Below, piece after piece: positions 8,511 to 17,149 of a DNA stretch of 64,000 nucleotides (positions are counted from its first letter, which is position 1; each line of letters opens with the position of its first letter). This DNA is from Bacteroides fragilis NCTC 9343 (lineage in GTDB: Bacteria > Bacteroidota > Bacteroidia > Bacteroidales > Bacteroidaceae). The stretch spans positions 4,898,001 to 4,962,000 of the forward strand of contig NC_003228.3 of assembly GCF_000025985.1 (NCBI RefSeq). Reading direction: 5' to 3'. A program made the translations under genes and the position numbers. The notes under the pieces were generated by a model. That model did no database searches. It worked only from the letters and a program-made list of their open reading frames with translations, and was not told where the DNA came from.

Positions 8511-10232
8511 TTATTCTACATATTTAGTTTCGGAAGGTAAAGATACACCATTTTCGTTAAAGGCTTCCACAGCAAAATAATAATCCTGATCGATAGTCAG
8601 CGATTTCATCTCCAACTCATTGCCACCGTACACCATCCACGAACTGTATAACTTATCAGGGGCGATCCCCCACAGGACGTTGTATCCCTGAGCCCCTTTC
8701 ACCGGCTCCCAGCGAACAGTAACATCACGACGGTCGGTGTGCCGATCCAGAGCCAGCTTTTGAGGTGACCGGGGAGCCTTGCCGAACCCGAGTCCGAATA
8801 CACGCAGTTCAGAAATAGCCAGATTCGGAGTAGGTACGTCTATATTCTTATAGCGGATATAGCGTGCGGTAGTCGGGACTTCAAGTTCTACATAGTCATT
8901 CGGCGTATCCTTATAGCTGCTCCGGCGATCGACCAGTATATTCCAGGTCTCCCCGTCGGAAGAGCCCTCAATCACATAGCGGTGACGCAATCCGGGAATC
9001 CGACCGTATAGATTACTCCGATAGTCGTGATAATTCACTTGTACGGCACAGACACGGGCAGGTTTCTCCAGGTCGATCAGTACCCACTGACGTTCATCAT
9101 TTGCTTCCGCCAGCCAGAAAGACTTGGTTCTTTCATCCGTCAATGCATCCGGTCCGAACTCACCTTTCGCAGTAGATGCCGTCACCGGTTTGCGATAAGA
9201 AAGGAGCATCCATCCACGAAACTGCCCCTTCTTGCCGGGTACGGCCGGAGCATAGCGGGGATAATCACCGAAGCGGGTGTCCACGTACATAATACCGTCT
9301 TTATCGAATCCGGCAGGAAACATGCAGAGCCGGCGTTCCCAGTTGACGTTGATGGAAAGAGCCATCGAAGCAAAATGCCAATACTCTCCGCCGGGTCCCT
9401 GAACCGTACTGCCGTGTCCGGCTCCGTTCATATATCCCCCCGGTTTGTATGACACGGGATTGTGCTTCTGATAGGTGTAAGGCCCCATCGGATGATCGGC
9501 TACATAAACACCGTCGGCATAGACATTGAATTCTGTACCGGGAGCACCATACTGCATATAATACTTCCCATTGTACTTGGTCAGCCACGGGCCTTCGATA
9601 TATCCTCCTAAAACGGTATCGCTATGATTCTCACCGAAACGTTCCCAGCCGTGGCGCTGCATGTCGAGATTGAAAAGCTCCTTCACTTCTCCTTTCGGAA
9701 GGAACCGGTGATTCTTATCCAGTTCCATACCCCGGATGGGATAAACATTGGACGAACCCCAGAACATATAGGCTTTGCCATCGTCGTCGATAAAAAGATC
9801 GGGGTCCTGCAGGTTATGAAGGATGGCGGGTGTAGCTTTCCATTCGCCGCTCTTCGGATTGTCGGAATAGAGAATACTCATAGAACCCGAAGGATCACCG
9901 GTGACATAAAGCACTGAGTCTTTATAGTTATGAGCGGCCGGAGCGTTGCTCCCCTGCGGATACCAGTCTTTGGGGACGATAAAATCCCAGTCCAGCAGAT
10001 CTTTAGAGTGCCAGTATCCATTGGAACGGGTGACGAACATATAATACTCTCCACGGAACCTGACCACTGCCGGATCGGCACCCGAGCGGTAGGAAATGTC
10101 CTTGTCGGAGTTATAGATCATATAGGTATAATCTATGTTCAGCGGGTTGCAATAAGTATCTTGCCGCATGTCTTGCGCAAGGGCAAGGGTGGGAGACCCC
10201 AAAGCGAGTAAAAGAAGGAATAGTTGTTTCAT
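8511..10232 (-). CDS. GH43-family glycosidase with C-terminal binding modules
   Basis: The 573-residue secreted protein (signal peptide ending near 'LALAQ') begins with a five-bladed GH43 propeller. The three catalytic acids are visible: Asp53 in 'SGADPAV', Asp143 in 'NLQDPDLF' and Glu213 in 'YIEGPWLTKY'. After about residue 335 comes a discoidin-like (F5/8 type C) module, then an FN3-like domain from about 485. GH43 members usually act on arabinosides, xylosides or galactans. That does not fit neatly with beta-1,2-glucan, so the substrate is open. It lies in the susC operon, 21 bases after the GH144 gene. Confidence 0.85.
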   Translation of the reverse strand: MKQLFLLLLALGSPTLALAQDMRQDTYCNPLNIDYTYMIYNSDKDISYRSGADPAVVRFRGEYYMFVTRSNGYWHSKDLLDWDFIVPKDWYPQGSNAPAAHNYKDSVLYVTGDPSGSMSILYSDNPKSGEWKATPAILHNLQDPDLFIDDDGKAYMFWGSSNVYPIRGMELDKNHRFLPKGEVKELFNLDMQRHGWERFGENHSDTVLGGYIEGPWLTKYNGKYYMQYGAPGTEFNVYADGVYVADHPMGPYTYQKHNPVSYKPGGYMNGAGHGSTVQGPGGEYWHFASMALSINVNWERRLCMFPAGFDKDGIMYVDTRFGDYPRYAPAVPGKKGQFRGWMLLSYRKPVTASTAKGEFGPDALTDERTKSFWLAEANDERQWVLIDLEKPARVCAVQVNYHDYRSNLYGRIPGLRHRYVIEGSSDGETWNILVDRRSSYKDTPNDYVELEVPTTARYIRYKNIDVPTPNLAISELRVFGLGFGKAPRSPQKLALDRHTDRRDVTVRWEPVKGAQGYNVLWGIAPDKLYSSWMVYGGNELEMKSLTIDQDYYFAVEAFNENGVSLPSETKYVE

Positions 10233-10253
10233 GGTTGTAATCTATGGTATATC

Positions 10254-11546
10254 TTATTCTTCTGAGCCGAACCCCAGTCTCTTCAATCCTCTCTGTACAT
10301 CGGGATGACTCATGAAGAGTTTCCATATCAAGCCTGAGCGATAGTTTTCAATCATCACAATAATCGGTCCCTGATCGATGGCGAGATAAGAGGAAGCAAA
10401 CCAGTTTTCTGTCAGGTTGAAGGCATCCTTAAAGCCATATTCTCCCCACAGGCGGTCGCCCAATTCTTCGTAGAAATAACGCATAGCCTCCAGAGAATGT
10501 TCCGGAGTATAAGGAATGGAAGAGATGGCTGCGGTCGGGGTAATCACTCCCAAGTCGTTCTGCGGGCAATGTGCTGAGTAACCCTGATGATTGTCGCTCG
10601 CTGTCAGTCCCCAGCATTTGCGGCCGTATCCTTTATACTTCTTCGGATTATCGATGCAATAAGCACGGTTGATCAGGGTATGTGCTTTCATCTGCTCACC
10701 GTAGTCGGCATAACTGTCTTTGAGTCCGCGCGGATCGAGGCCGAGATAGGAATAATGTGTAAAGAAGAGAGGGCCGCCAAAGTCGGTGCCCAGGGGCAAG
10801 CGGATGCCGTAATATTCTTTTCCGTTCTTGAATGTAATAGAGTTGGCCCACCCCTTATGATACACCGATTCACGAATCGGATAAGTAGGCGAAGAAGCCG
10901 CCAGAATATAAGTGATATGGCACTCGTTCTGCCCTTTCAGCTGATGGTTCATCGCCCATCCGTTATTGGGTGACCAATGCCAATAAAGCACATCTTCACC
11001 TCCACGGGTGAACCAGTCCCACTCTGCCTGATGCCACAGGGTATTGATCAGCCCTCGTATCCGATTCTCTGTCGGATTATCGTGAGTGAAATACTGGTGT
11101 GCCGCCAGCAGTCCTTCGAACATAAAGGCAGATTCTACCAAATCGGCTCCATCGTCTTTCCTGCTGAAAGGAATGGTCTTTCCGGTAGCCCCGTCCATCC
11201 AATGTGCCCAGATGCCATGATAGCTATCGGCTTTATTGAGGAACTCCACTATTTTGAGCAGCCGCTCAGCGCCTTGCTCACGGGTGATGAACCCACGTTC
11301 CACACCGACTATAATTGCCATTACCCCAAAGCCCGAACCACCGATGGTTGCTATCTCGAGACGGTCATTGCTGCGCTCACGGGCCAGACCGGACTCGGGA
11401 TGGGCAAAATCCCAAAAGTAACGGAAAGTTTGTTTCTGGACAAGAGTCATCAACTCATCATCGGTCAGTCTCGGCTGTTTGCCTGTAGCGGTGGCTTGCA
11501 ACGTACAAGCACAGATCATAAGAAGAAATAAAAGGGTATGTTTCAT
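10254..11546 (-). CDS. GH144-type endo-beta-1,2-glucanase (glucoamylase-like domain)
   Basis: The 430-residue secreted protein has a signal peptide (MKHTLLFLLMICACTLQATA) and the (alpha/alpha)6 'glucoamylase-like' domain. Recognisable segments are 'TFRYFWDFAHPESGLARERS', 'GGSGFGVMAI', 'WGLTASDN' and 'YGFKDAFN'. This domain defines GH144, whose characterised members from Chitinophaga and Bacteroides cleave beta-1,2-glucan internally. It follows susD in the same operon and, with the GH3 upstream, is the main reason for assigning PUL 1 to beta-1,2-glucan. The assignment rests on family recognition, not on identified catalytic residues. Confidence 0.82.
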   Translation of the reverse strand: MKHTLLFLLMICACTLQATATGKQPRLTDDELMTLVQKQTFRYFWDFAHPESGLARERSNDRLEIATIGGSGFGVMAIIVGVERGFITREQGAERLLKIVEFLNKADSYHGIWAHWMDGATGKTIPFSRKDDGADLVESAFMFEGLLAAHQYFTHDNPTENRIRGLINTLWHQAEWDWFTRGGEDVLYWHWSPNNGWAMNHQLKGQNECHITYILAASSPTYPIRESVYHKGWANSITFKNGKEYYGIRLPLGTDFGGPLFFTHYSYLGLDPRGLKDSYADYGEQMKAHTLINRAYCIDNPKKYKGYGRKCWGLTASDNHQGYSAHCPQNDLGVITPTAAISSIPYTPEHSLEAMRYFYEELGDRLWGEYGFKDAFNLTENWFASSYLAIDQGPIIVMIENYRSGLIWKLFMSHPDVQRGLKRLGFGSEE

Positions 11547-11578
11547 TGTTGTTGTTAATTCAAGATTTTATCCCCCGA

Positions 11579-11622
11579 GAGGGCGTGTCGAGACTCATTT
11601 TGGTGAATAATGACACGCCCTC
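11579..11622. repeat. Intercistronic hairpin between susD and the GH144 gene
   Basis: GAGGGCGTGTC (11579-11589) pairs perfectly with GACACGCCCTC (11612-11622) across a 22-base loop. No T-run follows on the minus strand. It is better read as an mRNA-processing or stabilising hairpin inside the operon than as a full terminator. The rest of the 233-base gap (11547-11779) shows nothing else. Confidence 0.65.
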
Positions 11623-11779
11623 AGGTGGCTGCACGTCAGAGACACGGAGATTCCATCGTGCAGTGGGGATAGCGGCTTCCGTTGCCGCAAAGGGCAATCG
11701 GAAAGACGCTGTGTGTAATCATGGAATTGATATTATTGGAATGATTCTATTTTAATGAACTGGTTATACATGTTTCATA

Positions 11780-13267
11780 TCAGTTTTTGAGGACTCCCTG
11801 CGAGATATCCACCTGCTTCTGCGGGATGAAGAACGTTGCATGTTTTGCTATCGAGAAGTTTGTCTTCCCGTGTGCCTTCATCATCTTCTCCGCATAGCCC
11901 GGCACCACCTTGTCCGCACGGATCAGGTCGAAGAAGCGGTGTCCCTCCAAAGCCAGTTCGATGCGGCGTTCGTTCCAGATGATCTCGCGGAGCTTCTCTT
12001 TACCGGTTTCCGTAATCTCGGGCAATCCCACTGTCATATCCGCCGGATGCACCGTTCTGCGGGCACGGGCGCGCACCATTTCCAGCTTGTCGAGTGCTTC
12101 CCGGCTTTCGCCCAGTTCATTGCAGGCCTCGGCATACATCAGCAGTACATCGGCATAACGCAGGAAGATCAGGTGACAATTCTGTTTGGCAAACGAGTTC
12201 TCGTTCCAGTAACCGGTAGGCCAGATGGTCTTTTTGTTGGCACGGGGCGGCACTTCTTTCTTGAAATGAATCTCGCCCTTTCCCTCCAATGTCTCTCCAT
12301 CGTAGAAAATGGTTGCCGTGCGTCGGGGATCTCCCGCTTCATAGGCTTGGTCGAGAGCTTCGGAAGGAGAGAACATCCCCCAGCCCATCTCACCGCGAAT
12401 GCCCTGCCATTTCACATACTCCGACTCGAGGTTGCGTTCGGTCGATTCGCCCCAGAGGTATTGGTCGGCAAGCATCACTTCGTCCGAATAGTAAGAGTTC
12501 GGATTGAACAGGTCGCGATAATCCCGATGCAGGCTATACTCGCCGCGGGCAATCACCTGACCGGTGTATTTCTTCACGTTGGCATAGTCCTGGCGGAAGA
12601 GATATACCTTGGCCAGCAATCCTTCGGCTGTTCCCTTGGTGGCGCGTCCCGACTCTTTCGCACCCCACTCCTGACGGGTAGGCAGATGCTCGGCTGCATA
12701 GGTCAGGTCTTCGATGATCTGTTGATAGACAGCCTCTTCGGTTGCACGGGGCTGATTGTATTCGCCGGGCTGCAACACCTTGGTCACCAGAGGCACCCCG
12801 CCGAAGGCGCGTACGAGATTGAAGTAGAAGAATCCCCGGAAAAAACGGGCCTGGGCGATGCACTTCACCCGGAGTTCTTCGTTCTTCACCGCACCCAGAT
12901 TGTCCAGAGCCACATTGCATGAAGCGATAGCTTTATAATTGCCTTCCCACCAGCCGTTGATCTCGGAGGTAGAGGCGTCGTAAGTAAAGTCGTTGAACTG
13001 GTTCAGACGTGCCACACTACCGTCCGCCAGTTCGCTGCCTGTATCGGAGTTATCACCGGGTAGCTCGGTGATGGCAAACCATGAGAATCCGATGATGTCC
13101 CACGCCCGGAGTTGGGTATAGATGGCGTTAATACTCATCAACGCGCCTTCTTCTTCGCCGAAGAAGACATCTTCGGTCAGCTTTCCCTGCGAATCTACAT
13201 CGAGGAAATCGGCACAGGAAGAAAGGGTCAGTGCCGAAGCCAGTAATATTGAATATATCTTTTTCAT
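11780..13267 (-). CDS. SusD-family outer-membrane glycan-binding lipoprotein (PUL 1)
   Basis: SusD proteins form the lid over the SusC transporter and bind glycan at the cell surface. This one is 495 residues from the ATG at 13267. An in-frame start at 13300 adds 11 unlikely residues upstream of the signal peptide. The lipoprotein signal is 'LASALTLSSCADFLD'. The N-terminal TPR region contains 'ARFFRGFFYFNLVRAFGGVPLV', and the C-terminal RagB/SusD domain contains 'RRIELALEGHRFFDL'. It follows susC after a 139-base gap holding a 32-bp inverted repeat. Confidence 0.95.
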   Translation of the reverse strand: MKKIYSILLASALTLSSCADFLDVDSQGKLTEDVFFGEEEGALMSINAIYTQLRAWDIIGFSWFAITELPGDNSDTGSELADGSVARLNQFNDFTYDASTSEINGWWEGNYKAIASCNVALDNLGAVKNEELRVKCIAQARFFRGFFYFNLVRAFGGVPLVTKVLQPGEYNQPRATEEAVYQQIIEDLTYAAEHLPTRQEWGAKESGRATKGTAEGLLAKVYLFRQDYANVKKYTGQVIARGEYSLHRDYRDLFNPNSYYSDEVMLADQYLWGESTERNLESEYVKWQGIRGEMGWGMFSPSEALDQAYEAGDPRRTATIFYDGETLEGKGEIHFKKEVPPRANKKTIWPTGYWNENSFAKQNCHLIFLRYADVLLMYAEACNELGESREALDKLEMVRARARRTVHPADMTVGLPEITETGKEKLREIIWNERRIELALEGHRFFDLIRADKVVPGYAEKMMKAHGKTNFSIAKHATFFIPQKQVDISQGVLKN

Positions 13268-13282
13268 TGTAATGGTTTTGGG

Positions 13283-13379
13283 TTCACCACAGAGTAACAC
13301 AGGGTCTCACAGAGTTTAATCTCATAGAATGTTTAAAAGGAAATCATCTCTGTGAGACTCTGTGTTACTCTGTGGTAAA
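13283..13379. repeat. Inverted repeat, copy 3 of the dispersed family, between susC and susD
   Basis: The left arm 13283-13314 (TTCACCACAGAGTAACACAG...) pairs with 13348-13379 over 32 bases with two mismatches. It belongs to the same family as the repeats at 4997 and 7581. It sits inside the susCD operon, immediately upstream of the susD start, and must be transcribed as a strong hairpin. Confidence 0.9.
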
Positions 13380-13406
13380 TCGTATTCATGTCTATATCAT
13401 TTAATA

Positions 13407-16403
13407 TTAGAAAGTTACGTTCAGGCCGAAGCGGCAGGTAGCTGTCACCGGATAGATCTGACGGTCGATGCCGCCCAGCACTTCGGGTGTGAAACCGTTA
13501 TAGCCGGTGAAATAGGCCAGGTTGTTGCCGGAGAAGTAGACTCTCAGATTCTGCACGGATACCTTCTGCATCCATGATTTCGGGAAAGTATATCCCAGTT
13601 CCACCGTTTGCAGTTTCACGTACGAACCGCTCTCTACGTAGCGGCTCGACACCTGATAGTTATTGCCTTCCAGAGTCATTCGCGGTGTCATGGTATTTGG
13701 ATTTTCGGGTGTCCAGCGGTCGAGGAAGGAGCGGTCCCAGTTGTCCGAACCGGAGAAACGTTCCACCTGCTTGGCATTGAATATCTTGTTTCCGAAGTTG
13801 CCTTGGAAGTCGATAGAGAGGTCGAATCCTTTCCAGAAAGCACTGATGCCCAGACCGCCGATGAACTTGGGAGTGGGACTGCCCAGATCCTTGCGGTCGT
13901 TGGCCGTGATGTATCCGTCACCGTCTACATCTTCGTATATCAGGTCGCCGGGACCTACGTTGTTCTGATACTGTTGTCCGGCATTTCCGGTGGCAGCGGC
14001 GGCACGCTCGTTGTAGTCTTTGATCTGTGCCTCGTTCTGGAAGATGCCGATCACGTTGTAGCCATAGAAATATTTAATCGGCTTTCCCTCTTCGGTCATC
14101 TGTACGGATTTTCCGGCGCCGATGTCACCGCTGGCGATGCGTTTGCCGCCCAGGCTGATGACTTCGTTTTTGATGGTCGTTCCTGTCAGACGGATACCGT
14201 ACCGGAAGTCTTTCAGCGAATCTTCCCATTTCACGGTAAAGTCCACACCACTATTGCGCACCGCCCCCACGTTTGTTTCTACCGGGGTGAGGCCTACGGA
14301 AGCCGGTACATCCACCGTCACCAGCATGTCTTTCGTGTCCCTGCGATAATAGTCCAGTTCAAGTGAAAAGCGGTTGTTCAGCAGTCCAAGGTCGAAGCCG
14401 AGGTCCATCTGCTCCGAACGTTCCCAATGGACGCTCCGGTTGGAGAGTGACGTGATGGTTCCGCCGGGATAGAACACGCCGCCAAACACAGCATCATAGG
14501 ACGGAGAGATATTGGCGAGCGCCCGGTATTTGTCGTTACCTATCTTATCATTACCGATCTGTCCCCAGCTTCCTCTGAGCTTCAGGTTGCTCAGCCACTG
14601 CACGCGGTCTTTCAGGAACGCTTCTTCGGAGACTCTCCATCCGGCAGCTACTGAGGGGAAGTAGCCCCAACGGTTGTCAGGACCGAACTTGGATGAACCG
14701 TCGGCACGGACCGAGACAGTCAGCAGATAGCGGTCCATCAACGCATAGTTGGCACGGAAGAGGTAAGACATCATTGTTTCGTGGTATCCGTTGTTGGCCA
14801 CCGACTTGGAGCCGGCCGAAGCCTGGTCGAGATACCAGTAGTTTTCGTTATCGGAGAAGAAATCGCGTCCGGTGCCTTCCAGCAATTCGTAAACACGCTT
14901 CTGCGCCGTGATACCTCCCAAGAGGTTGAGCCGGTTCTTATCATTGATCTTCCAGTCATAAGTCAGCAGGTTTTCCCATAACCAGGTGAAGTCGCGGTCC
15001 CAGGTTTTGGAGAGGCTGTTGGTTTCGTTCTTCTGTGTTTCCGAAACGTAGTATTTCGGCACGAAGTTGCGGCGGCGTCCGTTGATGTAGTCGATGCCGA
15101 GGCTGGTTTTAAAGTCAAGCCCGTTCAGGATATTCCAGTTCAGGAAGGCGCTGCCCACGATACGTTCTTTCCAGTCGTCATTGTTTGTATAATGGAGTGT
15201 GGCGACGGGATTGGCAGAAGAGGCGCTTTCGGAATCCATAAAACTCCCGTCTTCATTGTAGGGACGCTTCACGGGACTGATGGTATAGGCAGCTTTCACC
15301 ACCGCGCTGTTTTCGTTCTTCTTATGGCTGAAAGAGGCCGACAGATTGTGCCCGAGGGTCAGCCGTTTGCTGATCTTGTAGCTATTGTTGGCACGCAGGG
15401 TGAAGCGGTTGTAGGTGTTTCCGGTGATGATGCCGTCCTGCTGGTAATATCCAGCGCTGAGGTTGTAGCGCACCTTCTCCGATCCGCCGCTGACGCTGAG
15501 CTGATAGTCGCGTACGGAAGCCACACGGAAGATTTCGTCGAACCAGTTGGTTCCTTTGCCCAGTGAAGCAGGGTCGTCAAACTTGGGTTTTCCACCTGTG
15601 TTGACCAGTGCTTCGTTCAGCAGTGTCGCGTATTCGGTGGCATTGGCCATCTCGAAGCTGCTGTTGTTGAACTGGAATCCTTCGCTGGCGGTGAAGTTCA
15701 CCACCGCTTTTCCTTCCGTTCCCTGCTTGGTAGTGACGATAATCACACCGTTGGCACCGCGCGAACCGTACATGGCGGTCGCCGATGCATCTTTCAGCAC
15801 CTCCATCGACTCGATGTCGTGTGTGCTCAGGAAAGAGATGTCGTCCATAAACATTCCGTCCACCACATAAAGGGGATTGCTGTTATTCGTTGTGCCGATA
15901 CCACGGATACGTACTTCGGGCGAGCTTCCGGGAGCACCGTTAGCCGAGATATACACACCGGAGACACGTCCCTGAAGGGCATTCGCCACGTTGGGAGTGG
16001 CAACTTTCGTGAGGTCTTTGCTCTTCACCGCACCTACCGAACCGGTCAGGTCGGACTTACGTTGTATACCATAACCGATCACGACAACTTCGTCTATCAA
16101 TTGGTTATCTTCTTCAAGAGAGATATCCAGCTTCGAGGAGGCAGTCACCTTGACCTCCTGCGTTTTCATGCCGATATAACTGAAAACAAGAGTGGCGCCC
16201 GAAGGAACATTCGGAATAGAATAGTTGCCGTTAAAGTCCGTAATGGTTCCGGACGATTGACCTTTCAGCAGGATACTGGCGCCAATGATAGGCTCCCCTG
16301 TCTTTTTCTCGGTAACAACACCCGAGATGGTCAGACTGCCCTGCGCAAAAGAAAGCATGGAGAGCAGCAACATCATACATAGGGTAAACAGATTTTTTTT
16401 CAT
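13407..16403 (-). CDS. SusC-family TonB-dependent glycan transporter (PUL 1)
   Basis: The 998-residue outer-membrane protein imports oligosaccharides using TonB energy. After the signal peptide (ending near 'LSFAQG') comes a carboxypeptidase-D-like regulatory domain (about 22-105). Then come the TonB box region 'LIDEVVVIGYG', the plug with 'LTGSVGAVKSKDL' and 'ALQGRVSGVYI', and a 22-strand barrel ending in 'CRFGLNVTF'. It is first in the operon susC-susD-GH144-GH43-esterase and has its own promoter at 16432-16463. There is no extra N-terminal STN domain, so anti-sigma signalling is not expected, consistent with the separate one-protein regulator of this PUL. Confidence 0.96.
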   Translation of the reverse strand: MKKNLFTLCMMLLLSMLSFAQGSLTISGVVTEKKTGEPIIGASILLKGQSSGTITDFNGNYSIPNVPSGATLVFSYIGMKTQEVKVTASSKLDISLEEDNQLIDEVVVIGYGIQRKSDLTGSVGAVKSKDLTKVATPNVANALQGRVSGVYISANGAPGSSPEVRIRGIGTTNNSNPLYVVDGMFMDDISFLSTHDIESMEVLKDASATAMYGSRGANGVIIVTTKQGTEGKAVVNFTASEGFQFNNSSFEMANATEYATLLNEALVNTGGKPKFDDPASLGKGTNWFDEIFRVASVRDYQLSVSGGSEKVRYNLSAGYYQQDGIITGNTYNRFTLRANNSYKISKRLTLGHNLSASFSHKKNENSAVVKAAYTISPVKRPYNEDGSFMDSESASSANPVATLHYTNNDDWKERIVGSAFLNWNILNGLDFKTSLGIDYINGRRRNFVPKYYVSETQKNETNSLSKTWDRDFTWLWENLLTYDWKINDKNRLNLLGGITAQKRVYELLEGTGRDFFSDNENYWYLDQASAGSKSVANNGYHETMMSYLFRANYALMDRYLLTVSVRADGSSKFGPDNRWGYFPSVAAGWRVSEEAFLKDRVQWLSNLKLRGSWGQIGNDKIGNDKYRALANISPSYDAVFGGVFYPGGTITSLSNRSVHWERSEQMDLGFDLGLLNNRFSLELDYYRRDTKDMLVTVDVPASVGLTPVETNVGAVRNSGVDFTVKWEDSLKDFRYGIRLTGTTIKNEVISLGGKRIASGDIGAGKSVQMTEEGKPIKYFYGYNVIGIFQNEAQIKDYNERAAAATGNAGQQYQNNVGPGDLIYEDVDGDGYITANDRKDLGSPTPKFIGGLGISAFWKGFDLSIDFQGNFGNKIFNAKQVERFSGSDNWDRSFLDRWTPENPNTMTPRMTLEGNNYQVSSRYVESGSYVKLQTVELGYTFPKSWMQKVSVQNLRVYFSGNNLAYFTGYNGFTPEVLGGIDRQIYPVTATCRFGLNVTF

Positions 16404-16431
16404 CGTTTGGTACTGATTTAAAATTCTGCTG

Positions 16432-16463
16432 CAAACTTAGACGGTAAATTGATGTAAGTCAAA
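16432..16463 (-). promoter_or_regulatory. Bacteroides-type promoter of the PUL 1 susC operon
   Basis: On the minus strand TTTG (16460-16463) is followed after 20 bases by TAAGTTTG (16432-16439), a full match to the Bacteroides consensus. The expected start of transcription leaves a leader of about 20 bases before the susC ATG at 16403. Confidence 0.75.
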
Positions 16464-16873
16464 AAAAGGGGTACTACAAGAGTACCATGCAGAAAAAAAC
16501 AAGATTTCCACACTACTTCATCCCTACTGCAAAGGAATATAATTAATTAATATTCAATAAAATAAAAAATAGATTCTGAAAGGAGACCGGAATATGACTA
16601 CTTCATCTGTTCTACTCCTTTCCGTCGATGAAATATTTGCTTTAAAGACTCCGGAGAGGGAAAAAGACTTTTTAGATTCTGCACTCCGGGATGAAAATAT
16701 CAGAACCGGTTGGTGCATGAACAGGACTTTTTCCAAAAGGAAAAAGGAGAAGAAAAAACGCTAAGGACATAAGGTAGTTTTGTACAAATAAAGAAATAGG
16801 ATTATACCTTATTTAATGTTCGAACTAATTACTAAAAGCTATATAAGAGCATTTCATCCATTAAAAATTGAGA

Positions 16874-16926
16874 TCTCGACGATGATTTTTCATCATCGAG
16901 ACGATGTCTTTCTGTCGTCTCGATGA
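16874..16926. promoter_or_regulatory. Three-copy TCATCGAGA-type motif forming alternative hairpins upstream of susC
   Basis: The segment 16893-16904 (TCATCGAGACGA) pairs perfectly with 16915-16926. The overlapping segment 16890-16901 pairs with 16874-16885 with one mismatch. So the same 12-base motif occurs three times in alternating orientation. It lies about 410 bases upstream of the susC promoter, between it and the GH3 terminator. The rest of the 746-base gap (16404-17149) holds only the promoter and terminator listed and AT-rich sequence. Confidence 0.5.
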
Positions 16927-16980
16927 CAGCATATCGGTATCTGAGCGACAATTTTCATTTTTTTGAATTTTGTATAAAAA

Positions 16981-17006
16981 GAAAACCGCTACTTGTAGCG
17001 GTTTTC
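16981..17006 (-). terminator. Terminator after the GH3 gene
   Basis: GAAAACCGCTAC pairs with GTAGCGGTTTTC around a TT centre (12 bp, with the top pairs open in practice). On the minus strand it is followed by TTTTTATACA. It lies about 145 bases past the GH3 stop and separates that gene from susC. Confidence 0.75.
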
Positions 17007-17149
17007 CGTATAATATATAATTATTTATGATTTAGTATCAGATTCTCTTTTCCGATCATGTTTTATCGTAACAGGGAGTACATTCGGATTGATTCTATGG
17101 TTCTACAAAGATAGGACAATAAATCAAAAATACAATCTTATTTTCTTTA

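Noticed and set aside
11840..12922. A 360-codon open frame on the plus strand opposite susD
   Set aside because: It is antisense to a complete SusD gene, with no signal peptide or recognisable motif. Long shadows are common opposite GC-richer genes here.
16554..16736. A 60-codon open frame in the gap upstream of susC
   Set aside because: It has no recognisable features, sits in the susC upstream regulatory region and shows low-complexity Ser-rich sequence. Probably chance.
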